Shown here: positions 47,827 through 59,320 of the stretch, piece after piece
Layout: the number at the start of each line of letters is the position of its first letter
Position numbering within the stretch: the stretch's first letter is position 1
Origin: Desmodesmus armatus
Lineage: Eukaryota; Chlorophyta; Chlorophyceae; Sphaeropleales; Scenedesmaceae
Assembly: GCA_007449985.2 (NCBI GenBank)
Contig: VIIQ02000627.1
Span: forward strand, 124,001-188,000
Direction of reading: 5' to 3'
Length of the DNA stretch: 64,000 bases
The notes under the pieces: generated by a model
Database searches by the model: none
Seen by the model: the letters and a program-made list of their open reading frames with translations, nothing else
Told to the model about the DNA's origin: nothing
Position numbers and translations under genes: made by a program

Positions 47827-48240
47827 GAACAACTACTACTACTACTTTACTGGATCAGGGCGTGGCCTGATCGCCCTATCAGAAGCAAAGCAAAGCTCAT
47901 ATGGCACGAGCACTCCTCAAAGCACTCGCATGAGAGAAAACAACAGAACCAGAATGCGCCTCAAAGGTCATCCAACAAACCATCTGGAAACAAGTCGGCT
48001 GCACCAACTTGTGCCGCAGTCATCTCCTCTGCCTCCAGACACTGATACCAGTGTATAACCTACAACAGGCTGAGCTACATTGTGGCCAGAGCTGAGCTTT
48101 GCCGGCAGGGTCTGCCACATATGCGATGAACACGCATGCATTACACCAGCCACCAAATATTGCTAGAACATGAACTGCCGTAACTTCGCCGCAAAACACT
48201 GCTGGTTGAGCACATGCTGCCATCCACCAAGGCATTCAAA
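47827..48240 (-). mobile_element. Second, inverted copy of the same retrotransposon 3' end
   Basis: Read on the minus strand it ends 'gcgatcaggccacgccctga...tccagtaaag' followed by AGT repeats, closely matching the end of the plus-strand copy at 47120-47160. Coding traces ('PAVFCGEVTAVHV', 'HLVAGVMHAC'-like segments) also match that copy but are broken by frameshifts. The two copies point at each other. Confidence 0.55.
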
Positions 48241-50895
48241 CAAGTGGGCATGGCACTCTATAACGCTGGCATTCCATCCAGCAATTATGTTCAGCTCCTC
48301 TGGGCCAACCGCTGCACTAACAGTTTGCATGTACGGTCCGACACAACATTACTGATTGACGGGAGGTGGATGCTGTTGCTGTGTCAAGCCAATAGCCTCT
48401 AGTCTGGTGAACATTTACCTGACTGATGGCCAGGCTGTGATCCTGATGCTGCATGATCACAGATTGTTTGGTGTGCTGACCTGAAACCTCTCAGGGCCTG
48501 ATGGTCAAGCTTACAAGACGTCACGCCAGTTGTGGTTGTTGCTGGCTGCTTGTGCATGCAACGGTTGCAAGGGGCTGGCCTCAGGGACACGTCGCCAGCA
48601 GAAGCTTGCTGAGCGGCCTGCACCAGCCTGAGGTTGGGCTTGATTAACAGGCTCGACAAATTAAGTTGGCTACATACAGCTGCAATCTACGACAAGTCCA
48701 CACGGCTGCCCCAGGAAGTGGCATGTCAGCGACTAGGCTAGTACCTTCATTCAACTATCACCAATACTGGGCCAGCCCTTGTTGTGCAGTCAGGTGTCAC
48801 TGGCCTTGTGCATTAAGAGGGTACCTTGCACCTGTGCACTTTGTCATCGGGGTGTGCAAGGCAGCCAGACTCAAGAAGAGAGTCTTGCAGTGCCTTGAAG
48901 AGTGCATGTCAGGCCCAATTGTGGCTGATTGCCGCCTTGCAGTTGTGCAAACAGTTGTGCTTAGAGGTTGAGAAAACAGTTGGAGGTTGGGGGTTGACAG
49001 AGTCACATAAGGAGGGCTAGCTTTCAACTGATTCAAGGACACAGCAGATACCTTGCACTGTTGCAAGTGCCTTGTGCTTGTGGAGCTTCAGGTCATGCGG
49101 GTGCGTACGCACGCGTGTGCCGTGAAGGGCATGCCTAGTACTTAATTTTGTGGAGTTGTTATGTGTCACAAACAGTGTTTCTTGGCAGAAGCAAGAAGGC
49201 AACGGCAGCGAACACTTGGAAGGGTTGGGGTGGACACCCTCTTACACACCCTTCTGATATGAGTCAGGTACTGAAGCAACACAGACAGCGCGTGGGGCAG
49301 CCGCAACAGCAGGGCACCCTCAACAACTGCATGTTGTGGGAGCGCAAGACTGACGCGAGCAATTTGCTGCAAGCTGCAGCGCACACGCTTGATTGCTGTG
49401 CGAAATATGAACCTAGCCAGTGGTGGGCACTGAAATGTCTCACTAGAAAACACACACCGACATGCGGGCGCCTTTCATACAGTTTGCGCACAGCCCATGG
49501 AGACTTCTGTATGCCACAAAACTGCAGAACTGCCGCCCGCGCATGCTGATGCGCTCTGCGCATACACCACAAATCTGGTGCGCTCTGCGCACAAACCTGC
49601 TTTGACACTCAACTTGATGGAGCCCTTTCCAATGATCAAGGCAGTTGCACTAGAGAACATGGTTGAACTTCAGACATCAGCCTTGTGTTCAATGCATGGC
49701 AAGCGACAGCAGACCAGGAGCTGCAACCCCCCTTTGGACACCCTCAGTTGGAGGTGTTGATGTCACCCCCATGCCCAATGGCAAGGCACTTGCACTGTAG
49801 ATTATGCAGATAGCTCAGCATGCTGCAGCCTTTTTCCTGATGTTGCTCACTGATGCCTGTCAACGGACAGCAAGGTGCCACAATCAAAAGCTGTTGCCCT
49901 TTGCCCACCCACAACTCAACACATGGTGCTGTTCTTGACACCACCCATGGTCAAGGCAGTTGTACTGGACAGCACACCTGCAGATCACGCTGCAGCCTAC
50001 AACATCACCGCCACAACCCATTGTCCAACACAGGTTGCAAGCTGCTTTGCATGCAAGCTGCCGTCAATGCTGGATGTCAAACGCCAACTGCTGCTGATGT
50101 TGAATCCACCTTATCACCCGGAGCCGTCAGGTTCAGCTGTCAGCTGCTACTATGGATGTAACTGCTTCCTTTGTAGTAGGATCTCAATGTAGTTCTCTAA
50201 GGAATGCCTGCCCTCAGGGCATTTGAGCCCCCTAGGAGGCCACCTGAGCTGCTCCACTCCTACATCACATACTCACTCCACAAAGGCAGTTTTGGGCATG
50301 CCTTGCCGTACACGCATCCCGGCAGATGACCCTCAATCAGTCAAGAACAACTCAACATGCACATGACACAACTGCCATTGCAATTCAACCGGCCATTCTC
50401 ATGTGGCATACTCGCGCGCTGCTCAAGGTAGTCTCAGCGCTGACAAACAACTCCCAGAGCAGCAGCCGAAAATTGGTCCTTACACAACATCTACTCACAA
50501 TAGTGTGCAGGCATGGCAGGCGCCCAATACGGACAGTACAAGCAACATGAGAGGTCAGCGCTGAAAGCCCAGAACCTCTTCACAATACTTGTGTTGCCGC
50601 CTACCCATCTTTGTGCATGCTGCATAGATGTGAGAGACATGTGCATCCACCCTGCACACTGCAGCATGAGCTGCCGATACTGCAAGCAAAGCAGGCATGC
50701 CAGTGGCAACAAACACCTTCAAAACCCCGCCACACCAGACACGCCTTGCCGTGACCCTCGCACCAGCCACACCAGTACAAAGGGGGCGAAAGCCCGCGAG
50801 AGCATAGACACATGACAACGCAAACGCACGATAATCTGCAAGCCCAGCACCGCCATACTGTGGATTTCACGCATGCCCGCAAATGCGCAGGCGTC
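48241..50895. other. No gene recognised
   Basis: About 2.6 kb with only short frames lacking motifs. It may contain diverged repeats (for example 'tcaaggcagttg' phrases near 49638 and 49950), but I could not define a unit. Confidence 0.35.
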
Positions 50896-52409
50896 TTACA
50901 GACCCTCGCGCAGCCTCGCAATCTGAGGCGTGCTGTTGAACCTTGCATCGGCAGGGTCCAACTGTGCACACTCTTCCAAGATAGGCGACATCCGCTGCTG
51001 CTCCTCCATCATGCTGGCGCGCTGCCGCTGGCTGTCGGCCAACTGCCCCTCCAACACTCCCCTCTCCCGCTCAATGCGTGCGTCTGACTCCCGCAGCTCG
51101 CGCATATCTGTCTGCCAGCGTGACATGGCCTGGCTGCCCAGGGCTGGTCTGGGGGGATGCAGGCGGCTGCACACCACTGGCACCACGCCCTGCAGCAATT
51201 GCGGTGAACAAAGGAGAAAACGAAAGAAGAATGTAGCTCAGTACCGGTAACAGACAAGATGGCTGCGTAGATGCATGCACATGTCAGCTGCGCAGTTACT
51301 GCCACCTCCACCGCTAATCGTTCACTGTTACTGATGCTGTTACACAATTCACGCATTACCTGAACCCCCTAGGGGAGACAAAGCGGCTCATCAAAGGACC
51401 AGAGTCTTAGTATAAATAAGAGTCAACATCATCAGGCACTGCGCTATGACTTAAGCCATTCACTCATGAAGCAAATCATCCCCAGCAATGACCCCAGGGC
51501 TTCAGCTTCCTCAGACAAGAGCCCCTTCGCAAACATCCAGGAGTCGGTTGGCCCACGTGCATGGCTACAATAGTGCAAAAATGCACTGACTTGCAGGGCC
51601 GGCTGTTAACAACAGAAGGGGCAGGAGGTACTGCTATATCCAGTAAGAAAACAACACACCTGCACGCTGGCGCTTGCGCTTCCTTCCCTTGCCAGCCTCC
51701 TGCAAGTCCAGCTCCTCACCATCGGAGTCCGAAGCCGCCCCATCAGCAGCCCAATCCTCACCGTCAGCGTCTGGCTGAGCAGCACCAGCGCGACGACCTG
51801 CATGTGTAGCAAAGCATGCATGTCGTTGTTGTGCTTCACTGCCGGTTGAAATGCCTGGTGCGGAAACGCACATGTCGGCAGCGCCATCCCATCATCTCAG
51901 CCAACCACCGTGACAATGTACAAGGCCTTCACCTGTGTCCCGTAGCGTTACAAGAAGTGAAAGACATATGTTGAAGCACGCCTTGCAATGCAGTCACCCA
52001 AGCCTATTTGAACGCGGGTTGGCTTGAACATGTAAATCGAGAGGGCAAGGACCAACCCTGACTGGAACCGTCTGTACATCTGCCTTTGTTGCCTGCTACA
52101 AATAGATCTTAGATGTGGTGACGACACACCTGCACGTGGCCGTTTCACCCTCCTTGATGTGTCCTCCTCCTCCTCCTCCTCCTCCTCCTCCGTCTCCTCC
52201 CGCGCATCGGCTGCCAGCGCAATAACCCGAGCCCTGGCCGTATCTTTGGAGGAGCGCCCAAGGTGCTGCCGGGATGCTGGGGCAGCTGGCGCCGATTTGG
52301 GCTTGCTGGCAGCTGGCTGGCGACCTCCGCCAACCACGCGCCCTCTAGCCCCTTGTGAAGCCTTGGCACCTGCGCGCAGCACACCAATGTTGGGTGAAGA
52401 GTACTCCAT
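50896..52409 (-). CDS. Nuclear-looking acidic/basic coiled-coil protein, unknown function
   Basis: Exon 1 52409-52130 starts 'MEYSSPNIGVLRAGAKASQG' and ends in a nine-Glu run followed by 'RRVKRPRAG', a likely nuclear signal. Exon 2 51797-51660 joins in phase 1 and is acidic, ending in another basic cluster 'KGRKRKRQRAG'. A third coding stretch, 51189-50896 (stop TAA), contains 'ELRESDARIERERGVLEGQL', a clear coiled-coil candidate, and ends 'PQIARLREGL'. Its reading frame is phase 0 at the nearest acceptor, whereas exon 2 ends in phase 1, so a small exon is missing between them or the acceptor differs. No known domain is recognised. Confidence 0.6.
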
Positions 52410-53046
52410 GGCACCACCCAGCACGAGCAGCCGTCACAAAACGCGACATGACAGCGGCATGGCTGATGGATACGGTGCTGCGTAAGTATGCGAGTGGACA
52501 TATCAATTTCGCAAAGTGGCAAGTGTGAAATGGCTGATAAGACTGCATGCTCTGCTACAGCAGCACAACCTATTGTGGCTCACTTGACGGCGGCTTGATA
52601 GCAGACACCCCGCTGAACACAGTGCCAGGTGGGCCGGCTCTTGCAGGTTGTGGCTGCAGTGCAGCCTGCAACAACAGATCCCCAAATGCCAGCTCTGCAC
52701 ACGCAACGGGTCAGCACACAACAGTGATGAGTAGTATTGAGCAAGCTCATGGTTTGGCATGAACATGGAGCACATTTTGGGAACAACCCCAGATTCGAAA
52801 ATAATCAAGATGCAACCATTGTTGGCAAAGAGTGATAGAGCTCACATCAGAACAGCTGCGGAGGTGATATAGAATCATACATCAAAGACAAGCAGTGAGC
52901 ACAATCAAAACTATTGGCAACATGCGGAACAATGGCTGTACCCCATGTTGTGTGCATACGTAGATGCACACTGCCAAAAGTCCCCCCTGCAGCCATTGTC
53001 GAGGTCCTGCCTTGACCGCAAAGCCCACCAACCCTTTATGTCCCCT
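52410..53046. other. Intergenic, no gene recognised
   Basis: Contains the promoter side of the coiled-coil gene (-) and the 3' flank of the repeat protein gene (-). Only short frames are seen. Confidence 0.4.
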
Positions 53047-55131
53047 TCACCCCCCCCCCCCCACCACACCCTCCTTCGGCACCTCCAACACAGACGCACC
53101 CCCTCCTCCCTTACTGTCTTGGGCAATCCCTGCTTCCAGCCCACCCTCCCATGTCTTTTCATGCGCACCATTGGGGAGTGTAGCCGCAACGCCACCCATG
53201 ACGTAAGGAACACCAGCAGGAGCAGTGGCTGCGGTAGCTGCTGTTGCAGTTCCTGTGTGCTGCGCTGTGCTGCTGCCTCGCTGCTGCTGCCGCTCTGCCC
53301 CAGCGCCCGCACCCATGCTGCCAATACCAGCAGCAGTTGAGCCCTCTGCTGCCGCAGCTGCAGCACGCGCCTCAAAGTGCTGCGCTGTGCTGCTGCCGCC
53401 CTGCTGCTGCCGCTCTGCCCCAGCGCCCGCACCCATGCTGCCAATACCAGCAGCAGTTGAGCCCTCTGCTGCTGCAGCTGCAGCACGCGCCTCAAAGTGC
53501 TGCGCTGTGCTGCTGCCGCCCTGCTGCTGCCGCTCTGCCCCAGCGCCCGCACCCATGCTGCCAATACCAGCAGCAGTTGAGCCCTCTGCTGCCGCAGCTG
53601 CAGCACGCGCCTCAAAGTGCTGCGCTGTGCTGCTGCCTCGCTGCTGCTGCCGCTCTGCCCCAGAGCCCGCACCCATGCTGCCAATACCAGCAGCAGTTGA
53701 GCCCTCTGCTGCTGCAGCTGCAGCACGCGCCTCAAAGTGCTGCGCTGTGCTGCTGCCGCCCTGCTGCTGCCGCTCTGCCCCAGCGCCCGCACCCATGCTG
53801 CCACTACCAGCAGCAGTTGAGCCCTCTGCTGCCGCAGCTGCAGCACGCGCCTCAAAGTGCTGCGCTGTGCTGCTGCCTCCCTGCTGCTGCCGCTCTGCCC
53901 CAGCGCCCGCACCCATGCTGCCAATACCAGCAGCAGTTGAGCCCTCTGCTGCCGCAGCTGCAGCACGCGCCTCAAAGTGCTGCGCTGTGCTGCTGCCTCC
54001 CTGCTGCTGCCGCTCTGCCCCAGCGCCCGCACCCATGCTGCCAATACCAGCAGCAGTTGAGCCCTCTGCTGCCGCAGCTGCAGCACGCGCCTCAAAGTGT
54101 TGCGCTGTGCTGCTGCCGCCCTGCTGCTGCCGCTCTGCCCCAGCGCCCGCACCCATGCTGCCAATACCAGCAGCAGTTGAGCCCTCTGCTGCCGCAGCTG
54201 CAGCACGCGCCTCAAAGTGCTGCGCTGTGCTGCTGCCGCCCTGCTGCTGCCGCTCTGCCCCAGCGCCGGCACCCACGCTGCCACTACCAGCAGCAGTTGC
54301 AGCAGGTGCTGCCGCAGGTGCGTCATTCCCAATGCGCTGCGCTGTGCTGCCGCGTCTCTGCTGCTGCAGGGCTGACCCAGAACCATCACCGCTGCCGTCG
54401 TTCACAGTGGCATGAGGTCCGGCAGCTGCTGCCTCTGCTGCTGGATTGGCACTGCGCCGCGCAGCGCTACGGGCTGCATGCTGCTGCCGATTCCTACCAG
54501 CACCCCCCCCATGTCGCCGCTTCTGCCGCCGCGACCCCGCTGCTGCTGCCGCCGCCGGTGCAGCCGCCGCTGCTGCAGCGCTTGCACTGCGAGCGCGAGC
54601 GCCACCAGCAGCTGATGCCCTTGAGCGGCCGCTGCCCTTGGGCCGCCCTGGGCCTCGTCCGTGACTCACCACATGCAGCACACGCTCAAGATAGGAGCAC
54701 ATTTTCTCGCCTGCCGCTGGCCCTTGCTGCCGCAGCACAGACTGAAAGAACTGTCGTGGCTTATCTGGCTGGTTGGCTGGCGGCTCGTCTGGCTGGTTGG
54801 CTGCAACAGCTTTCGAGTGCTGCAGCCAGTGCTGCAGCACACGCTCAAGCTCGGCCTTCTGCAGCTGCAGCAGCGGACCAGTGGGCACATCATCCGGCAA
54901 GTTCTTCTGCCGCCTGTACCCCCCACAAACCTCACACGGCGCCTCATCAGGAGCCAAGCCCGGATCTGGCTCACGGTACCCTTGACACACCTTGCGGTGG
55001 TGGTCTGCGTCAGTGGGGCGACCTGCGAGGGTGCAGCATGCAAGACACGCGGTGTGGCAGTCAGATTGGTACACATCTTTGTCGGGACTGGCACAGTTGT
55101 AACAACATGAAAGGCAGGTACAAGCATACAC
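53047..55131 (-). CDS. Cys-rich, Ala/Gln-rich protein with 40-residue tandem repeats
   Basis: One minus-strand frame of up to 694 codons ends at 53047. The N-terminal part is Cys/His-rich ('CLSCCYNCASPDKDVYQSDC', later 'CEVCGGYRR'), suggesting zinc binding, followed by a helical stretch 'LLQLQKAELERVLQHWL'. A Gly/Arg/Lys-rich segment ('GRGPGRPKGSGRSR', AT-hook-like) comes next. Then come eight copies of a 40-residue unit containing 'GAGAGAERQQQGGSS' and 'AQHFEARAAAAAAEGS'. The true 5' end is unclear: an acceptor-like site near 55032 and the stop just upstream suggest that part of the N-terminus is intron. It may be the 3' part of the gene at 55519-57921 on the same strand. DNA binding is only a possibility from the GRPKG motif. 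Confidence 0.5.
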   Translation of the reverse strand: MYACTCLSCCYNCASPDKDVYQSDCHTACLACCTLAGRPTDADHHRKVCQGYREPDPGLAPDEAPCEVCGGYRRQKNLPDDVPTGPLLQLQKAELERVLQHWLQHSKAVAANQPDEPPANQPDKPRQFFQSVLRQQGPAAGEKMCSYLERVLHVVSHGRGPGRPKGSGRSRASAAGGARARSASAAAAAAAPAAAAAAGSRRQKRRHGGGAGRNRQQHAARSAARRSANPAAEAAAAGPHATVNDGSGDGSGSALQQQRRGSTAQRIGNDAPAAAPAATAAGSGSVGAGAGAERQQQGGSSTAQHFEARAAAAAAEGSTAAGIGSMGAGAGAERQQQGGSSTAQHFEARAAAAAAEGSTAAGIGSMGAGAGAERQQQGGSSTAQHFEARAAAAAAEGSTAAGIGSMGAGAGAERQQQGGSSTAQHFEARAAAAAAEGSTAAGSGSMGAGAGAERQQQGGSSTAQHFEARAAAAAAEGSTAAGIGSMGAGSGAERQQQRGSSTAQHFEARAAAAAAEGSTAAGIGSMGAGAGAERQQQGGSSTAQHFEARAAAAAAEGSTAAGIGSMGAGAGAERQQQGGSSTAQHFEARAAAAAAEGSTAAGIGSMGAGAGAERQQQRGSSTAQHTGTATAATAATAPAGVPYVMGGVAATLPNGAHEKTWEGGLEAGIAQDSKGGGGASVLEVPKEGVVGGGG
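53275..54330 (-). repeat. 120-bp coding minisatellite, eight full copies plus edges
   Basis: The period is exactly 120 bp: a 'GCCCTCTGCTGC' phrase starts at 53341, 53461, 53581, 53701, 53821, 53941, 54061 and 54181. Copies differ by single bases. Because 120 is divisible by three, frames on both strands stay open across the array. Confidence 0.95.
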
Positions 55132-55518
55132 ACACCAAGCCTACTAAGTTGAACATGTGTACAGTAACACTTATTGAGGCATTTGAAAAGGTACTATGTC
55201 TTCTCCAAACAAAGCACCTTGCTTGCTAGACTGCAGTAAGCATGTAGCTAGTTTATACAATAACACACACAATCAGCTTGATCAAATGTGCCGTACCTTG
55301 ACCACTGATGCCCAATTTTCAATCTGTTGCAGGATTGACAATACGGACGTCACCCCCCCCTCCGACGCCACTACCCTTGCATATGCACGCATGCAAAAGC
55401 AAACAGTTGCATGCACACGCAAAGGCACCCTCTCCCGCACAGACACCCACACAGAACAAACAGCCTTACACCAATCCACCCACAGAGAAGGCAGAAGCAG
55501 TTCGCATGCTCAGCTCAC

Positions 55519-57921
55519 CCTCTGGAGTAACTCCCTCCGGCAGCTGCATGGCCAGGTATGGGGCAACCTTCCTGATGGCGTCTACAGCTGCGACGCGCCC
55601 ACCCCCCCGAACTGCCTCAGGTGATGGGATCTGATCCACTGTCAGGCTGGCAGGATTCACCGATGCAAAGACCAGGTCTGAGTCAGGGCGCAGCTCCGCA
55701 TAAATCAGCTCCACCAGCTGCTGAACCAGCTGCATGATCTCTGGATTGCCCGCCAAGCTGGGGGACACATCAAGAGCGAGATAGCCCAGGGGCGTGACGA
55801 ACGCCGAGACCAACCCAGCCCTTGTGACGCGTGGGTCATCACCGTAGGCCAGGTGGTAGCTGATGTCCTGTTGGAACAGGTGGACCATGAGCTCCCTCAT
55901 GATACGCAGGCGCTTCTTGCTGGCGTTGGACGAGCAGTCGCGCTGCACTTCGCAGTACTGGTTCTTTGTCCAGTCATCAACCGGCACCTTGTTACCCCTC
56001 CACAGCGGTGGGACCCCCACAGCTGCTGCCGCTGCTGCTGCCCTAGCTGGTGCTGCTGCTGCCCTAGCTGCTGCTGCTGCTGCCCTAGCTGCCACTGAGG
56101 CGGCTTCATCTGCATCATCTGCTGTTGTTGCTTCATCTGTGGCTGCAGCTGCTGCAGCTGCTGCAGCCGCTGCTGCTGCTGCTGCTGCATCTGATGGCGC
56201 TTCGGTGCCAGCAGCACCATCAGCAGCAGCCTCAGGCTCCATTGCCGCAGCGGCCGCAGCCGCGGCCGCATCCGCAGCCGCTGCGGCACGGCGAGCTCGT
56301 GCCATCACGTCTGCAGCGGCAGCAGCGCCAAACTGGGGGCCAAACTCACCCTCCCCCACTGCAGTGCCACCCGTGTCGTCCTCCAGAGCGTCTAGCAGCT
56401 CCGGCATGTCATCACCTGCCTCGGCCCCTCCGGCAGCTGTGCTAGCCTGCCTGCCTTTGCCCCGTTTGACACCTGCTGTGCTCTTGGAAGCGCTTTGTGC
56501 TGTTCTGGTGCGGGAGCTGCCACCAGCTCCTGCAGCAGGCGGTAGTGTAGCCGCTGTGCCCGCGCCTGAGGCAGGCACTTTGCCAACAGAAGCTGTGGCA
56601 CGCGGCCTGCCAGGAGCTCTAGCAGCAGGCGGTGCCATGGCAGCTGAACCTGCATCTGCTGGTTCGGCACAGGAGTTGCCGTCAGCTGCTGCAGCATGGG
56701 GTGCCATAGCAGCTGCAACTGCAGCTGCCTGTGCGGCACCGGAGCTGCGGTCCACAGCAGCTGCAGCTAGCGACGCCTTGGCAGCTGCGCCTGCAGCTGC
56801 TGGTTGGGCACAATAGTTGCCATCAGCTGCTGCAGCATGGGGTGCCATAGCAGCTGCGACTGCAGCTACCTGTGCGGCACCGGAGCTGCGGTCCACAGCA
56901 GCTGCAGCTAGCGACGCTGGTTGGGCACAATAGTTGCCATCAGCTGCTGCAGCATGGGGTGCCATAGCAGCTGCGACTGCAGCTGCCTGTGGGGCACGGG
57001 AGCTGCGGTCCACATCAGCTGCAGCTAGCGACGCCTTAGTAGCTGCGCCTGCAGCTGCGTAACGGTCATAAGTTGCTTGCAGTGCTGCTATATCAGCGTC
57101 AATCTTGGCCACCTCATCATCTACATCAGAATACTCTTCTGAGTCAGCAGCAGCCTGTGTAGCGGCGACTCTGACAGTGGTGGATGCCGCTACATCACCC
57201 GCTCGCTGCTGAAGGCGCTGCTGACCAAGCTGTACCTCAGGCTGGAACCCCAAATCAGTGACGCCGCTGAGAGGATGGGGTTGCTGCTGCTGCAATGGAT
57301 ACATGTGAGGCTGAGGCTGTGGACCCTGCGGCCCTTGCTGCACAGTCCTGGACGTAAGAGGACAAGCTGCAGCAGCAGCAACCGCAGCAGCAGAATTCTG
57401 TGGGAGTGACTGACTCCAACTGGCAGCAATATCATCTGGGTGCTGTGGGGTTGCTGCTGCTGCTACTGTTGCTGCTGACTGTGGTTGTGCGCTGGTAACA
57501 GCAGCAGCATGTGCTGTCTCTTGCTGACTTTGCTGCCAACCACCTTCCACTGCGTCAAACACAGAACATACATGTATATCAGGAACACGATGCCGTGAAG
57601 ACCATATGAACCCATCGGTTGGTGGTGTGCTCATGTACAGCTCAAACAATCAGCAGGGTGGTGGTCAGCAGATCAGAGGCACAGCAGAGGCTGCCTGCCT
57701 GCCTGCTTGGCAGGACGATCCCAGTACCGATATCTAAACACATGGATATCAGTATATGTGCACAGATGTGAAGCATTGGGGTGAGCACTAGCTTGTGTTT
57801 GCATGTATGGAGATAGCCAATCACCTTGGCCTTGGCCGCTGTCATCAGCTGTCCGAGTACAAGCAGCGCCGTCATGAGCAGAACTCCAGAATGAACGCCA
57901 ACCACCAAAAAAGGCCGACAT
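55519..57921 (-). CDS. Ala-rich protein with an unrecognised conserved C-terminal domain, 3' end incomplete
   Basis: Exon 1 57921-57825 ('MSAFFGGWRSFWSS...') joins in phase 1 to exon 2 57549-55519, which ends at a GTGAGC donor. Exon 2 has Gln/Ala-rich sequence, an acidic 'EEYSDVDDEVAKIDADIAAL' segment and three imperfect internal repeats containing 'AVDRSSGAAQ' and 'APHAAAADGNYCAQ' (56640-57060). A 'GRPRA' patch and long Ala runs follow. At about 55990-55560 the composition changes to a globular domain: 'VPVDDWTKNQYCEVQRDCSS', 'KKRLRIMRELMVHLFQQ', 'GYLALDVSPSLAGNPEIM'. I do not recognise this domain. The next exon was not identified. The Cys-rich repeat protein downstream on the same strand is a candidate continuation, but no acceptor of the right phase was found. 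Confidence 0.55.
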
Positions 57922-59320
57922 CAGAAGCGCTCACTGGGGCAAACAGACTCAACTCATCGAAGCTTGGCACAGTCCGTCAACAGCGAGCGACGATGCGATA
58001 TACCACAGTAGTAACGTGCACGTGTAGGAAGTATCAGGTTCTAGACGTGTTCGTGTGAACTGGGCTCCAGTGTGACCAAAGTTGAGGCCTGATTTGAATG
58101 CCAACAGAAGATTTCCGTTAACCCGTCGACAACGGGTGCCCTCAAGTTGTTAGTAGCCATTATTTCAAAATAGAGATTTACACGTGAGCGATCAGCGTTG
58201 AAGAAGCAAACATACACCAGGCATACACCTGTGCAGTTTGGGGTTTGACTTTGTCCATGTGCATCACAACGGTGCTGCTTAAGCGACATTACTTTAGAAT
58301 AGGGCTCAGCACCCTGTGCCGAGCGCAACTTGACTACTTGCTGGCACATGCTTCCACTGTTGACCTGCACTGTAACCGCCAGGGCCGCTGAGCAAGCTCA
58401 CTGGCCGTACCGTGCAACTCAGCTATCAAAACGACTGTAAAGCACAGTGTTATGTTCATCACAGGCACAGAGCTTGACACCGAGCAAAAACACTATTAAC
58501 ACATTTCCCAGGCACAACAACAATACCGGGATGACAAGTGGGGTGTTGCCTGGCCGCAAAATCAATTTCCCTGGTATATTGATTTAGTGACAGGTTTCTG
58601 GTGAGCCGTATGGACTCGTTTGTGGGGCTTTCAGCTGTGGGCAGTTGAAGGTGACGGTGAAACAATTTCCAGGTCACCTCCTGGGGGTGACCCACAAGTA
58701 TTTACCGTCACCCCCAAGTGGTGACGACCTATGTAATACCTATCTCGAAAGAAGGCAGCAGCAGGTGCAGTGTGCGGCACTTGTCAGCCACTACTAGGGT
58801 ACAGGGTACACTTGGCTAAACCCTAACTTTGACCGGTTCTCACTGGAGAGTGCGCACTTTCACCAAGGAGAGGCTGGCAAATGCTCAGGCTGCATGGATC
58901 TAGCAGGACTCCACCATAGATGTGTATCCCCTGAAGAGTCCTTTCTGCACACCTGGGTCGAGGGTGCCCTCCTGCTCCATGATTGCAAGCCAGTGCTGCT
59001 GCTAGAGGATCTGCAGCAGCAATGCCCCAGTGCTGAACGCGTCCCGTGCCTTTGCTTGTGCCCAGAGTGCACTGGAAGCTGAACAATTTGCCACTGTTTG
59101 CCTGGCCTTTTGACGCCGCTGCTTGTGTGCAGAATTATCGAAGTGACGGGGGTGATTCAGCTACGGAACAGCACGTCCTGCCAGGTGCGTTGATCTGCTG
59201 CGTGAACGTAGGGTTGATTTGATCACCCGTCACCCGATACTGTGGATATATTGGGTATGCTCACATGTAAGTTGCAGTGGCGGCATTCAAGAATGAGACG
59301 ACCGCTAGTGGGCATGCACA
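57922..59320. other. Intergenic, no gene recognised
   Basis: AT content is higher than in the exons. It contains two adjacent short hairpins at 58672-58726. The only open frames are short and unremarkable. Confidence 0.45.
58672..58726. promoter_or_regulatory. Pair of GTCACC/GGTGAC hairpins
   Basis: GGTCACC (58672-58678) pairs with GGTGACC (58686-58692). CGTCACC (58706-58712) pairs with GGTGACG (58720-58726). Both have 7-bp perfect stems, 7-nt loops and the same core, about 34 bp apart. Function is unknown; paired operator-like sites or cruciforms are possible. Confidence 0.4.

Noticed and set aside
53275..54330. CRISPR-like regular repeats
   Set aside because: The 120-bp units are contiguous and fully similar along their length, with no unique spacers, in a eukaryotic coding context.
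53225..55229. Two long plus-strand frames opposite the Cys-rich repeat gene
   Set aside because: Open only because the 120-bp repeat lacks stops. They consist of Cys/Pro/Leu-rich low-complexity sequence with no N-terminal or C-terminal features.
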